A program made the position numbers and the translations under genes. Below are positions 1 to 9,585 of a DNA stretch of 64,000 nucleotides, one piece after another. Below the pieces are notes generated by a model. The model ran no database searches. It had not been told where the DNA came from and saw nothing but the letters and a program-made list of their open reading frames with translations. Numbering within the stretch: the stretch's first letter is position 1; every line of letters begins with the position of its first letter. This DNA is from Allomyces macrogynus ATCC 38327 (Eukaryota > Blastocladiomycota > Blastocladiomycetes > Blastocladiales > Blastocladiaceae). The stretch is taken from the NCBI GenBank assembly GCA_000151295.1, contig GG745329.1, positions 646,421-710,420 on the forward strand, in the 5' to 3' direction.

Positions 1-1969
1 CGTCGTGGTTTGCCGAGCAGTACGGCTGCAAGGGCTACCGTAATTTGCTGCAGCGGTACCTGATTTCGGTACGTTTCGCGCGCATTTGGCCAAGACCCGG
101 CCAAGACCTGAAACGCCGCGCGTGCGTTCGTGCAGCTTGCTGACAACCCTTCGCCCGTCTCTGTACCACCAATCTTGCGACGGCGTCCTCCAGATGACCT
201 GTATGAATATCATCGACCGGTCGAATCGTTGTGCCGGCCTCATTGCCAATGACAAGAAGCCCAAGGCGCTATGCAAGGTGCGCCCGTCCGTCCCCACACA
301 CCCGCCGTTCTCTTCCTCTCACCACGACCTTTCTGGCTCCCAATAGTCGACCTGCGAAGCCTACCAGTCGGGTTTCCAGGCCACGTTTGCCAACTCCACC
401 TTCTGCCCGGGCACCAACGCCGCGCGGCAAACCGCCCTGACCAACCTCGCCGCCACGTGCAACAACGCCAACGGTCCCTACGGCGGCCCGCCCGGCAACT
501 GCATTTCGGGCGACACCAATGAGCCCAACACTTGCGGGTACACGGAAAAATCGTCGATTTGCGACGCGTCCAAGTGCCCAACCGGCGCCAAGACCAATGA
601 AGCCTGCCCCGGCGCCTCCTCCAGCGCGTCTCCCACCCCGTCGCCTGACGCGGGCGCCTCGTCGTCGTCGTCCAACACGGCCACCGATGCGGGCAACGTC
701 TCCGAGTCGTCGTCCGGTCTCGGCACGGGCGCGATCATCGGGATCGTGATTGGCGTGCTCGTTTTGATTGCGGCCGCGGCGTTCTTTGTCATGCGGTCGC
801 GCCGCGGGAAGCGGGCGGCCGGTGCCGAAATCGCTAAGCCGCGCGGCGGAGGGTCGTGGAACTCGGAGGTCCCGCAGCAGCCGATGCAGCAGCCGCAGTC
901 GCCGTATGGCGCGTCGCCACAGTCGCCCATGCAGCAGCAACAGCCATATGGCACCGCGACAAATTACGGCAATTCGGCCGCGTACGGCGCCGCGCCGCTC
1001 ACGCCGGCCCCGCCCGTCCCGACGTCGCCGCAGTACGCGAACCCGCAGGTAACCCCGAACTCGTTTAGCAACAGCGCGCCCGTCTCGCCGCAGCAGTCGC
1101 AGATGATGTCGCCGCCCGCGTCAGCCGTTGGCGCCAACTCGGCGAACGGGTCGAATGTGGGCATGGGCATGACCGTCGGCGCTGGCATGGTCGCGGGTGC
1201 CGCTGTTGCTGGCGCAGCGATGGCAGCGTCGCGCGGGATCAACGAGCCGCAGCAGCAGCAGCAGTCGCCCAAGGCCAGCAAGCGCGTGTCGTCGATGATG
1301 ATGGTCACGAACTCGCTCTCGCAGCACCTCGAGAACATGCCGCCGGTGCCGTCGTCGCAGGTCGGCGCGAACACGGATAGCATGTTCATTGATATCCCGG
1401 TCAACGGCAAGCAGGTGCGCGCGGTGCGCGGGTACATCCCGGAAATGAACGACGAAATGGAGCTGGTCGTGGGCGACACGATTGCCATCACGCAAGAGTA
1501 CGACGATGGGTGGGCGCAAGGGTGCGTTACTTCTTCTCGAAGGCTGGACGACTCTGGTGATGCAGCAAGACTGACGTCGTAACCTTTTTTTTTTTTTTTC
1601 CCACAGTGTCAACCTGTCAACGGGCCAGATTGGCGTGTTCCCGCAAACGTTTGTCGAGGCCGTGGCAACGCCCGAGGAGCCCAAGTCGGTCAAGACACGG
1701 CAGTCGGCCTACGGTGACCTGACGCGGCTCTCTCAGTACTTCCACCAGCAGGAGCACGCGCAGGAAGGGTCGAATGTCGGCACCGTCAAGTCGGTCCAGC
1801 TCAACGTGGCCATTGATTCGGCACCGCTCGACTTTAACATGTCGCTCGACCGCGACCCTGCGCCGCCGTCGTCGGCGTCGGCCATGAGCAGCAGCAAGCC
1901 GCTCGCGTCGGTGCCCGTGAAGCTCCCGCAGCTCCCGCCGTTGCAGCAAACCCCGCCGTCGCTCGTCGG

Positions 1970-2015
<46 letters not shown>

Positions 2016-2438
2016 GTGCCCGCCGACCCGTCGAGCATCAACAACCTGATGTCGGTGCTCGAGCGCATTGCCGTCGAGGACCAGCAGCAGCGGCAGCTCA
2101 GCAACGGGCAGGCGCCCATCCCGCCAGCGCCGTTGTCCCCTAAGACGCGGCGGTCGCTTGAGGCCAAGGTGTCGCGCCTCCCGCCGGAGGTGCGCGATAG
2201 CATTGTCTCGCAGCACGAAAACGGGCAGCGGTTCTCGTTCACAACCTTGATGCGCGTGCTCGACGACCCGCAGCTGCAGCACCATGAGTCGGTCTACCTT
2301 GACAAGGCCAAGAGCGGTAACCAGGCGCGGCCCGACACGCTCTACTCGACTTACACGTTCTACGAGGACGGCATGTCGGGTGTGGGCGCGCCCGCACCGC
2401 CCGTGCCGTCAGCACCACAGTCGGCCGTCGGCGCGTAT

Positions 2439-2483
<45 letters not shown>

Positions 2484-2618
2484 GACCAGCCGCGGCCCGT
2501 GTCGACGCTGTCGGACCTCGACCGGTGGGACGCGCAGCTCTCAGCCGAGTCCGAGGAGATGAACCGCGAGCTCGCCAAGTTGCGGCAGCAGCAGGGTGGG
2601 TCGCCGCGGCGAGCCTAG
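1..2618 (+). CDS. SH3-domain single-pass membrane protein, 5' end cut by window
   Basis: Exons 1-68 (partial), 194-277, 347-1521 and 1607-2618 join in phase; the last intron (1522-1606) ends in a long T tract and CCCACAG. The visible protein starts with a Cys-rich region (Cys-containing segments such as WFAEQYGCKGY and STCEAYQ). A Ser/Thr-rich stalk follows, then one membrane helix encoded at about 724-795 (GAIIGIVIGVLVLIAAAAFFVM), then a basic stop-transfer RSRRGK. The cytoplasmic part is Pro/Gln-rich. It carries an SH3 domain split by the last intron: about 1412-1521 gives VRGYIPEMNDEMELVVGD and GWAQG, and 1607-1670 gives GQIGVFPQTFVEAV with the typical GxFPxxxV end. Two pure CAG-encoded polyglutamine runs lie downstream of the SH3. 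The order ectodomain-TM-SH3 resembles fungal Fus1/Sho1-like sensors, but I cannot assign an orthologue. The start codon lies outside the window. Confidence 0.85.
1966..2013 (+). repeat. CAG microsatellite coding polyglutamine
   Basis: A nearly uninterrupted CAG run in the last exon of the SH3 membrane protein encodes about 16 consecutive glutamines (QQQ... then VPADPSS). It is in frame and likely length-polymorphic. Confidence 0.9.
2440..2481 (+). repeat. Second CAG microsatellite coding polyglutamine
   Basis: A second in-frame CAG run in the same exon encodes about 13 glutamines, followed by KDQPRPVSTL. It lies in the C-terminal low-complexity tail of the SH3 protein. Confidence 0.9.
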
Positions 2619-3038
2619 ACCATTACCATATTTACTAGACCGTACCGGCCCCCAATGGCCCAGTTTTGATTGATGGATGTCCACCTTTTTTTTTTTTGGC
2701 TCGTTTCTTCTCGTTTCTGTTGCGCAGCGTCTGCCTTGTCGGACTCACATGTTTCCATGCTGGTCCAAGCGCGCACCGCGCGCGCTGGGCAGCCATTTTG
2801 TCGCGCTTCGTCCCTATTCCCCACCCTCCTGCTCGTCTTTTTTGTCCGTTCCGCTTCTTGTTCCTGTTTGTGTGCATCTGTCATTCCTTGTTGCACAAGC
2901 TCTTGAATACAAATCCTTGTCCACAAGTTCGTGTCGATGCTTCGAGCCCTACCGTCGAGATCACTCTGACCACTCGCGATTGAAAACCACCAAAAGGTTC
3001 AAAACGTTGAATTTTTACTCTCCACCGACCAACACCAT
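2619..3038. other. Intergenic, convergent 3' ends
   Basis: This lies between the SH3 protein stop and the stop of the first RidA gene on the other strand. It is T-rich compared with the coding regions, with a T10 run near 2687. No further gene is visible. Confidence 0.6.
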
Positions 3039-3538
3039 CTACAGCTTGCCCGTGGCCTTCTTGACGACGGCGACGCACTCGATCTCGACGAGCACGTCCT
3101 TGGGCAGCCGCGCAACCTCGACGGCGGCGCGCGCCGGCTTGTGCGTCGCAAAGAACTCGCCGTAAATCTCGTTCATGGCCGTGAACGAGTTCATGTCCTT
3201 CAAGAAAACGAGCGTCTTGACAACGTGCTCCAAGTCCGACCCGGCAGCCTCGAGCACGGCCTTGAGGTTGACCAGGACCTGGCGCGTCTGCTCCTGCACA
3301 CCGCCGGCCACGATCTCCATGGTCTTCGGGTTAAGGGGGATCTGGCCCGAGCAGTAGACGAAGCCGTTGACCGACACGGCCTGCGCTGGAATTTGTTGGA
3401 CGGAAGAATCGTCAAGGGTCGGTTTTTCTCGCAAGTTGTCGTGGGTCAGGCGAATTGAGCTCATGTTGACTTACAGTACGGGCCGATCGCGGCGGGCGCA
3501 TTCTCGGTGTGGACGACGTTGAGGGGCGAGGCCGACAT
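3039..3538 (-). CDS. RidA/YjgF/YER057c/UK114-family protein, copy A
   Basis: Exons 3475-3538 and 3385-3039 join after TACT|GTAAGT and CCAG|CG, giving 136 residues. RidA proteins are small trimeric enamine/imine deaminases that hydrolyse reactive 2-aminoacrylate released by PLP enzymes such as threonine dehydratase. Family motifs are present: [13 protein letters not shown] near the N-terminus, [15 protein letters not shown], and the C-terminal [21 protein letters not shown], with the Arg expected to hold the substrate carboxylate. There is no obvious presequence, so it is probably cytosolic (Hmf1-like). A near-copy with the same intron position lies immediately upstream on the same strand. Confidence 0.93.
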
Positions 3539-3994
3539 GGTGGTGCTGGTACTGGCTGGTACTGGTGCAGGTGCTGGTGCTTGCAGGCAGGATCGCTGAA
3601 CAAGTCGTGGAGAGACGATTTGCGCGAGCGGGCACGGCCGAGTTTTTAGACCTGGAACGCGTCGTCGAAGCCCCAGTCGCGAGGCTTGTTGGGGGCAAGG
3701 CGTGCTTGGTCGTTTCAGAACTGTTGCAGAACAAAACATCGGGTAAAACGGCCATTTGTTTCTCACGTTCGTGCCCAACGCGTCTCGCACGACCACGATC
3801 ATTTTATTCGGACAGAGAGGAGCGGGGCAGCGCCAGCATCAGCGGCGAGTCGGGCGAAGAAGCGGTTCTCGGGTCACTTCGATCCGCATCAGCAGCGCGA
3901 TTCACAGCGCGTGTTCGACGACAGTTGTCTGGCGGACCCGCAGCTCTCAGCCGAAGCAGTTCCAAACGCGCTCTATTTACGCGCCAAGCATCGT
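3539..3994. other. Intergenic between the two RidA copies
   Basis: This is the promoter of copy A and the 3' flank of copy B. No coding exon or RNA gene is recognisable. Confidence 0.5.
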
Positions 3995-4510
3995 TTACTG
4001 CATGCCTGCGGCCTTCTTGACGACGGCCACAAGCTCAATTTCGACCTGCGCGTCCATGGGCAGTCGCGCGACCTCGACCGTGGAGCGCGCTGGCTTGTGC
4101 GTGGAAAAGAACTCGCCGTACACCTGGTTCATGGCCGTGAACGTGTTCATGTCCTTCAGGAACACCAACGTTTTGACGACGTGCTCGAGGTCCGATCCAG
4201 CCGCTCCCAGCACGACCTTGAGGTTGTTCAGGACCTGGCGCGTCTGCACCTGGACGTCGCCAGCGACCACTTGCATCGTCTTCGGGTCGAGCGGCGTCTG
4301 GCCCGAGCAGTAGACGAAGCCGTTCACGGTCACGGCCTGCGCTACAAACGTTTAATGGAAGCGCCATCAGGATTCTGCGTGCTGGACGCGCAAAAGACGC
4401 ATTCCCGCGACATGGCGTGATTCGATTTGTTCTGCTGTCGACATACAATACGGGCCGATCGGGGCGGGTCCGCTCGCGGTGTGAACAGCAGTGATGGGCG
4501 AGGTCGACAT
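3995..4510 (-). CDS. RidA/YjgF/YER057c/UK114-family protein, copy B
   Basis: Exons 4447-4510 and 4341-3995 join after TATT|GTATGT and TGTAG|CG. The exons are the same lengths (64 and 347 nt) as in copy A, again giving 136 residues. The protein has the RidA signatures [15 protein letters not shown] and RSTVEVARLPMDAQVEIELVA. It differs from copy A mainly in conservative substitutions (for example NNLKVVLGAAGSD against [13 protein letters not shown]). The shared exon sizes, intron phase and head-to-tail order show a tandem gene duplication. The likely role is imine/enamine detoxification, as for copy A; a split between cytosol and mitochondrion is possible but not shown by the sequence. Confidence 0.93.
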
Positions 4511-5095
4511 GGTAGAGGATGGCTGCTGGTGCTGGCGGAGCTGATGGACTGCGCTCCTGCTCTGGAGAGAGGAGAGTGGCTGAGACGAGTATGGAACTTG
4601 AACAGACGAGTAATTGAGCCGCAGTCGCGCTCAGTTGCAGCGTATGGTTTGCAATGCGGCTCGGCCGTTGGTTCATGGTTCTCCGCGTGGGCCTCGTTGC
4701 CAGTGAAATGGCGTGCTTTTGTCTTACAAATTTCAGGAAGATGAGGGAGTCACGACCATGTGTATCTCACGTTTGTTCACGACCGGACAGTGGACGCGTC
4801 TCGCACGTCGATCGAGTTATGATCTGGCTCACCGCGCGTGATGCCGATGAGGGTGGCGACCGGCGACGATTGCGACGGTCGGTCACTCATGCGCCAGGAG
4901 CGGTTCTCAATCTGCAGTGGAACAATTGAAATGCGTGTATCTTTTCGGCAAGGTCAAGATGGAAAACAGAGCACATCAAATCAAAACCACGACCGTTTTG
5001 GTGAAACGGGCCCGTGGTCATCAAAAAGGCTCGGGATATCTGAGCGCGCGCGACTCCACGCCGGATCTCGCGCATGGTCGTCGTGTTTCGCGCGC
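4511..5095. other. Intergenic
   Basis: This lies between the RidA copy B start and the stop of the glucoamylase gene. No convincing coding exon, tRNA or repeat is seen. Confidence 0.5.
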
Positions 5096-6884
5096 TTACG
5101 CTTTCATCGCCGCACGAACCGCGTCGCGCGCCGCGTCGCGCGCTGTCGCCGCCGTGACAAACGCCGCGTAGCTCCACGTCAGGTCCTTGGCCGATTTCAT
5201 GTGCCCGGTCCATCGGTCAATCTGTTCGTCCATGCGCCCGTCGGCGCCCATGTGCACGCGCGTGCGCACCATGTACCCGTCACCGCGGTCCATAAGCGCC
5301 TGCAACATGCCCGCGAATCGCGCGTCATTCTTGCCAATCGTCGTGCCGGCCGTAACCGACGGCGCGCCGGGCAGCCCCTGGAAAAACGCGACCGAGCGAC
5401 CCGTGACCGCAATCGACCCACGGCGCGCAGCGCGCGCGGCAACGCGGAAATGCAGTTCGGCCATGGCCAATGTCGTCAAGAACCACGGGTTCCCGCCGAG
5501 GTACGTGTCTTCCTCGTACCGGCCAATCGCCGGCGGTAGGTCGGTGCGGTACTTGGTGTTGATCGCAAACGTGCGCAGGTGGTGCTGCGCGAGCACGTGC
5601 GCCGTCGCGAGCACGCGGTCGTCGTCGACGGTCAAAATGCCGTCCGTCACATCGCCAGCACCGTGCAGCGCCGCAAGAATCACGGCCACGTCGAGGTTCG
5701 ACGATTTGGACCGCAATCCGCCGTCGATCTGCTGCGACGCGCCAAAGTACCCGCGCGCACTGTCCCAGAAACCGTCGAGCGTCGAGGTCAGGACCCCGGA
5801 CTGCTTCTGGTACCACTGCGCGGCGCCCGTGTCGTTGAAGAATTGCGCAAACGTGGCGCCCTCGACGAGCGCGCGGCGCTGCACCGTGTTGGTGTAGAGA
5901 TGCTGGCCCTTGACTTCTTCCCAGCTAGATAAACGGGTGGAGAGTGTTAACGAGCTCGTCAGTCGATTGTTCATGCAGTCGAATCGAATCGGCGTCGAGG
6001 TGAGGGCGGGAAACGAACAGGTCAAAGTTGGACACGCCCAAGTTATGCGACACCATCTCCAGGTCGCGCTTGACGAGCGTGTCGGCGGGCATGGTGGCGC
6101 GGTAGAGCTGAAAGAACAAAACATCAATTTTCAAGTCAGTCACCACATTCAGTAAGCAGTGTGCGAGCCCAAAACAAAAAAACGCCCGCACCTTCTTCAC
6201 GCGCTCCAAGGACCCGCCGCGGTTCAGGTACGCCTGCGCGAACCGGATCGTCGTCGACGCGCGGAGCGCCGGCCCGTCGTTTTGCGGACGGCCCCACTCG
6301 TCGTTGAACGCGCCACCGTTGACGTGGTACTTGGGCTCGCCGAGCCCAAGCGGGTCCGACGAGGACACGGACCGCGTCGCGACCGACTGAATCGCCGTGT
6401 TGAAGTCGACAAAGTCCCACATGAGCTGCTCGAACCGCTTAGCCGCGGCCGCGTCCTTGGTCATCGCATACTCCTGGCCAAGCACGCCCATAACAAGCGC
6501 GCCATCGCGAACCCAGTAGTACCCTAGGCGACGAGATGGGAGTGGTCAGAATCGCTTCGATTCGCGGCATATCCATATAGAAAAGAACCCACAGTAATTG
6601 GGGTCCGACTTGGACTGCGCCGCCACGACGCATCCCTTGGCCGTGCCGGCGGGCGAAATATTGGCCACGAGCAGGTTCAGCGACTTGTCGCGCTGTGCCG
6701 CGACCCACGTCGTCAACTCCACCGGGTCCCATCCCGTCGCGGTACGCTTGGTCGCGGTAAGCGAGTACGCCTTGTCCACGAGACCGAGCACGAGCAGCGT
6801 CGCGGCCACGAGCAGGAGCAGCAGCGACACGGGTCTCGAACGGCGTGTGGGCGGCGCGATACGGCACGACAACTTGGCAACCAT
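5096..6884 (-). CDS. Glycoside hydrolase family 15 glucoamylase, membrane-anchored
   Basis: Exons 6884-6593, 6523-6192, 6107-6019 and 5924-5096 join in phase to 513 residues. Glucoamylase releases glucose from non-reducing ends of starch or glycogen. GH15 landmarks occur in order: YYWVRDGALVMG near residue 100, the joined catalytic-acid motif NFDLWEEVKGQ across intron 3, QHRALVEG-like QRRALVEG, RYEEDTYLGGNPWFL, and RMDEQIDRWTG with the predicted catalytic base Glu, followed by LTWSYAAFVTA. The N-terminus (after MVAKLSCRIAPPTRRSRP) has a hydrophobic LLLLLVAATLLVLGLV stretch. It has no clear cleavage site and lies behind basic residues, which suggests a type II anchor or an uncleaved signal. 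No starch-binding CBM20 module follows the catalytic domain. A TATA-like element lies about 100 nt upstream of the ATG. Confidence 0.93.
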
Positions 6885-8170
6885 GGTTCGTGTCAAAGGT
6901 GATGCAGGTCTGGATGAAGAGGATCGAGAGACGATTGCGCAAATCGCGTGCGATACCGGGCATCGACGGTACGGGCTCGCGGCGTATTTATAGGAGCGCG
7001 ACACGTCCTGCTTGAAGTCGGGTCGACTTCATCTCTTCCCTCCTCCACGCACGTTCCCGCAGCTGTTTCGGATCAGCGCGTGCGCGACCAGGCAGACGAG
7101 CTCGTAACGCGCGTCGCAGAGAAGCGTGAGCGGGGACTCCGGCGCCAGGCAAACCGAATGTTCCACAAAGGGGTCTCGAAGTATTCATGATCCGCACCAG
7201 CGAACCGGTAACGGTGGCGGTGGTGTTGAGCAAGCGTGTGAGCGAAATATGTAGGTCGTTCGGCCAAGTGGGTGCCACAGTTTCCGCACCGGCCATTTTC
7301 GTGTGCTCGTATTCGGTTCGACAGTTCGACTGGATAAAATTCATGAAGCATAGGCTTTAGGCGGATCAGTTTAAATGGCGACGTCTCATCTCGCATGACG
7401 CACACACGCGTTGTTCCGTCTCTTCGCCAATGTTGATGCGCGCATGGCGGTTGGACGGCGGTTGATCCAATCCTGATGTTGCACATGTCGTCGCGCAGCT
7501 CTCGAACCAGCAATCGAACCAGCCGTCTGGCCCCAGCGCCACGCCGTGCACAATGTTCGAGGACCCGTGCTGTTGATTGACTGATGATCAATGCTGGCCG
7601 GCACACGGCGCCCCATGCTCGATTTTCCATCCTGTATTCAAATTACCGGGCTTCGAATCGGTCGGCTCGTGCCAAAAGTTCATTTCGCGCACATGCTCGT
7701 CGGGAAGAGGAGAGAGTTTGGTCCGTAATTTCTTGGCACATGGTGTCGACTCGTGCTCGTCATGATTTTCTACTTTGATTGGCGTCGGCAGTTGGCGTCG
7801 CCACACAGTCCCATCCCCGCTACTCGTGCTTGTGGTTCGGCATCTGGTTTTGATTGCAGCAAGTGTAGAGGATCATTGGGTCGATCATAGGCAACAGTGG
7901 GCAATATTTATTTTAATGACGCAGCAGATCGACGGGGGGTCGACCTCGAATGGACTCGAATGTGTGAAATGTGAAGCCGAAGCGACAGTGCTCTCCTCTC
8001 CTGCTTTCTCGTGTGGAGATTGTGGACTGACTGACTGCGAGAGCGGCTTTTTCGAGATGCAATGCAGAGTTTCAACGAAGACGGTTTATCGCGGTTCGCG
8101 AAGAACTCGCCTGACCGCAGACAACAAGATCTCAGGAGAATGGCTGTATTTGCACCACCAACCCGACGCC
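6885..8170. other. Intergenic: glucoamylase promoter and RPL12 3' flank
   Basis: Apart from the TATA-like element I find no supported gene. Short open frames here are not conserved-looking, and no splice-consistent model emerged. Confidence 0.5.
6985..6992 (-). promoter_or_regulatory. TATA-like element of the glucoamylase gene
   Basis: TATAAATA on the minus strand, about 101-108 nt upstream of the ATG at 6884, in otherwise GC-rich sequence. The call rests on spacing and sequence only. Confidence 0.5.
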
Positions 8171-9224
8171 TTACTCCTCGGGGATCTCAATCTCGCCCTC
8201 GGCGATCTTGTCCTGGATGTCCTTGGGCGACTGGCCGTCGACCGTGCAGCCAACCGAGAAGGCCGTGCCGAGGATCTCCTTGACGGTGCCCTGCAGCGTG
8301 CGAGCGAGCGACTTCTCGCGCATCTGGCGGGCAATGTCGATGATCGTGTCGAGCGTCAGGTTGCCCGAGTGCTTGATGTTCTTCTCCTTCTTGCGGTCAC
8401 GCGGCGGCTCCTTGAGCGCGCCAATGACGAGCGACGACGCCGACGGGACAACCGAGATAGCCGCCTGACGGTTCTGCACGGTCAGCTGAACCGTGACACG
8501 GAGACCCTTGTAGGCCGTCGTGGCCTTGGCAATGTCATCACCGATCTTCTTGGGCGACTGTTGAGAGGGGAAAAGGGCCACCGTCAGTTCCCAGTCCTTC
8601 GTCACCGCGTTTCGAGCCCGGAAAACGCTCGTACCAGACCAAGGGGACCGATCTTGGGGGCCAGCGCCGAACCACCAGCAACCTCACCACCGGTGACACG
8701 GAGGGTGACTAGTTAGGCGAAAATGACGACCCGCAGTCAGAAATTTGCCCAGTAGCAGTCGGAAATCGGTCGAAACGCCTTCGTCACCGCCGAATGCCGC
8801 CGCTACGCTCGTTCGTCCGGCACGGCGCGCGTAGGGATGGCAAAAGGCGCAGCGCAGGGGAACGAACGGGGTGCGAGCGTGCAACGGTGGAAACGAGTCG
8901 GCGTGACGACCCCCCTCAAACGAGCCAAAATCACCTCCCACCGCCCAAAGCACCCACAGCGTGCAATCGTGCACATGGCGGTAATATGCCAGAGGGCAGA
9001 GGTTCGGTGGGAGTGGCGAAATTCGCGGAAATGGTCGTTCGTGGAGAGGTCGTCACAGTCATCCATCCGTTGCAGCGGCGTTCGTTCCCGCCGCAAAACA
9101 GCGGCGTGCAGTGTGCGGGTGAACATCGGTTCGACATGGTGACGACAGCGGGTGTGCGAGCGGGTGCCGCAACAGCGCGACACATACTGATCTTGACTTC
9201 GTTGGGGTCGACCTTGGGCGGCAT
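8171..9224 (-). CDS. RPL12: 60S ribosomal protein L12 (uL11)
   Basis: Exons 9224-9188, 8708-8635 and 8557-8171 join in phase to 165 residues, the usual length for eukaryotic uL11. The protein reads [12 protein letters not shown], then [22 protein letters not shown], then [30 protein letters not shown] and the C-terminal [12 protein letters not shown]. uL11 binds the GTPase-associated centre of 25S/28S rRNA at the base of the P-stalk. The first coding exon is only 37 nt and is followed by an intron of 479 nt, several times longer than most introns in the window. Confidence 0.97.
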
Positions 9225-9585
9225 GTTGGAATCGGGGCCTTTCCGGTTCGAGTCGAGAAAAAGGTCGACTGTAGATGGGAGGGGGGAGCAGCCAAGGCCA
9301 GGCACCGGCCGCTGTGACAGGTGCGCCTGCCACAACCATCACTAAGTGCGAGACATGTGCGGGACAACCACCTCTTCTTTATCCGGGTCAAGTCGCTCCC
9401 GCTTTCTCGCTGCCATTCGTGGCCCACCGTTTCTGGCGCATTTTGCTTAGCTCGAGCGCATCTGCTAGCAGCGTTCATGACATCCTGAACGTGTATAGAC
9501 TTGTATTAAACGGAAACCAACGCAACAAACAACGAACCGACAGACACCACTTCCTCCCCAAAATACTTCCCCACTCTCCCTCCCA
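9225..9585. other. Intergenic: RPL12 promoter and PAT1 3' flank
   Basis: This short region lies between the RPL12 start and the PAT1 stop, and is relatively A/T-rich near 9490-9580. No additional gene is visible. Confidence 0.5.

Noticed and set aside
8709..9187. Box C/D snoRNA in RPL12 intron 1
   Set aside because: A CTGA exists, but there is no convincing RTGATGA partner at proper spacing. Left as a check, not a feature.
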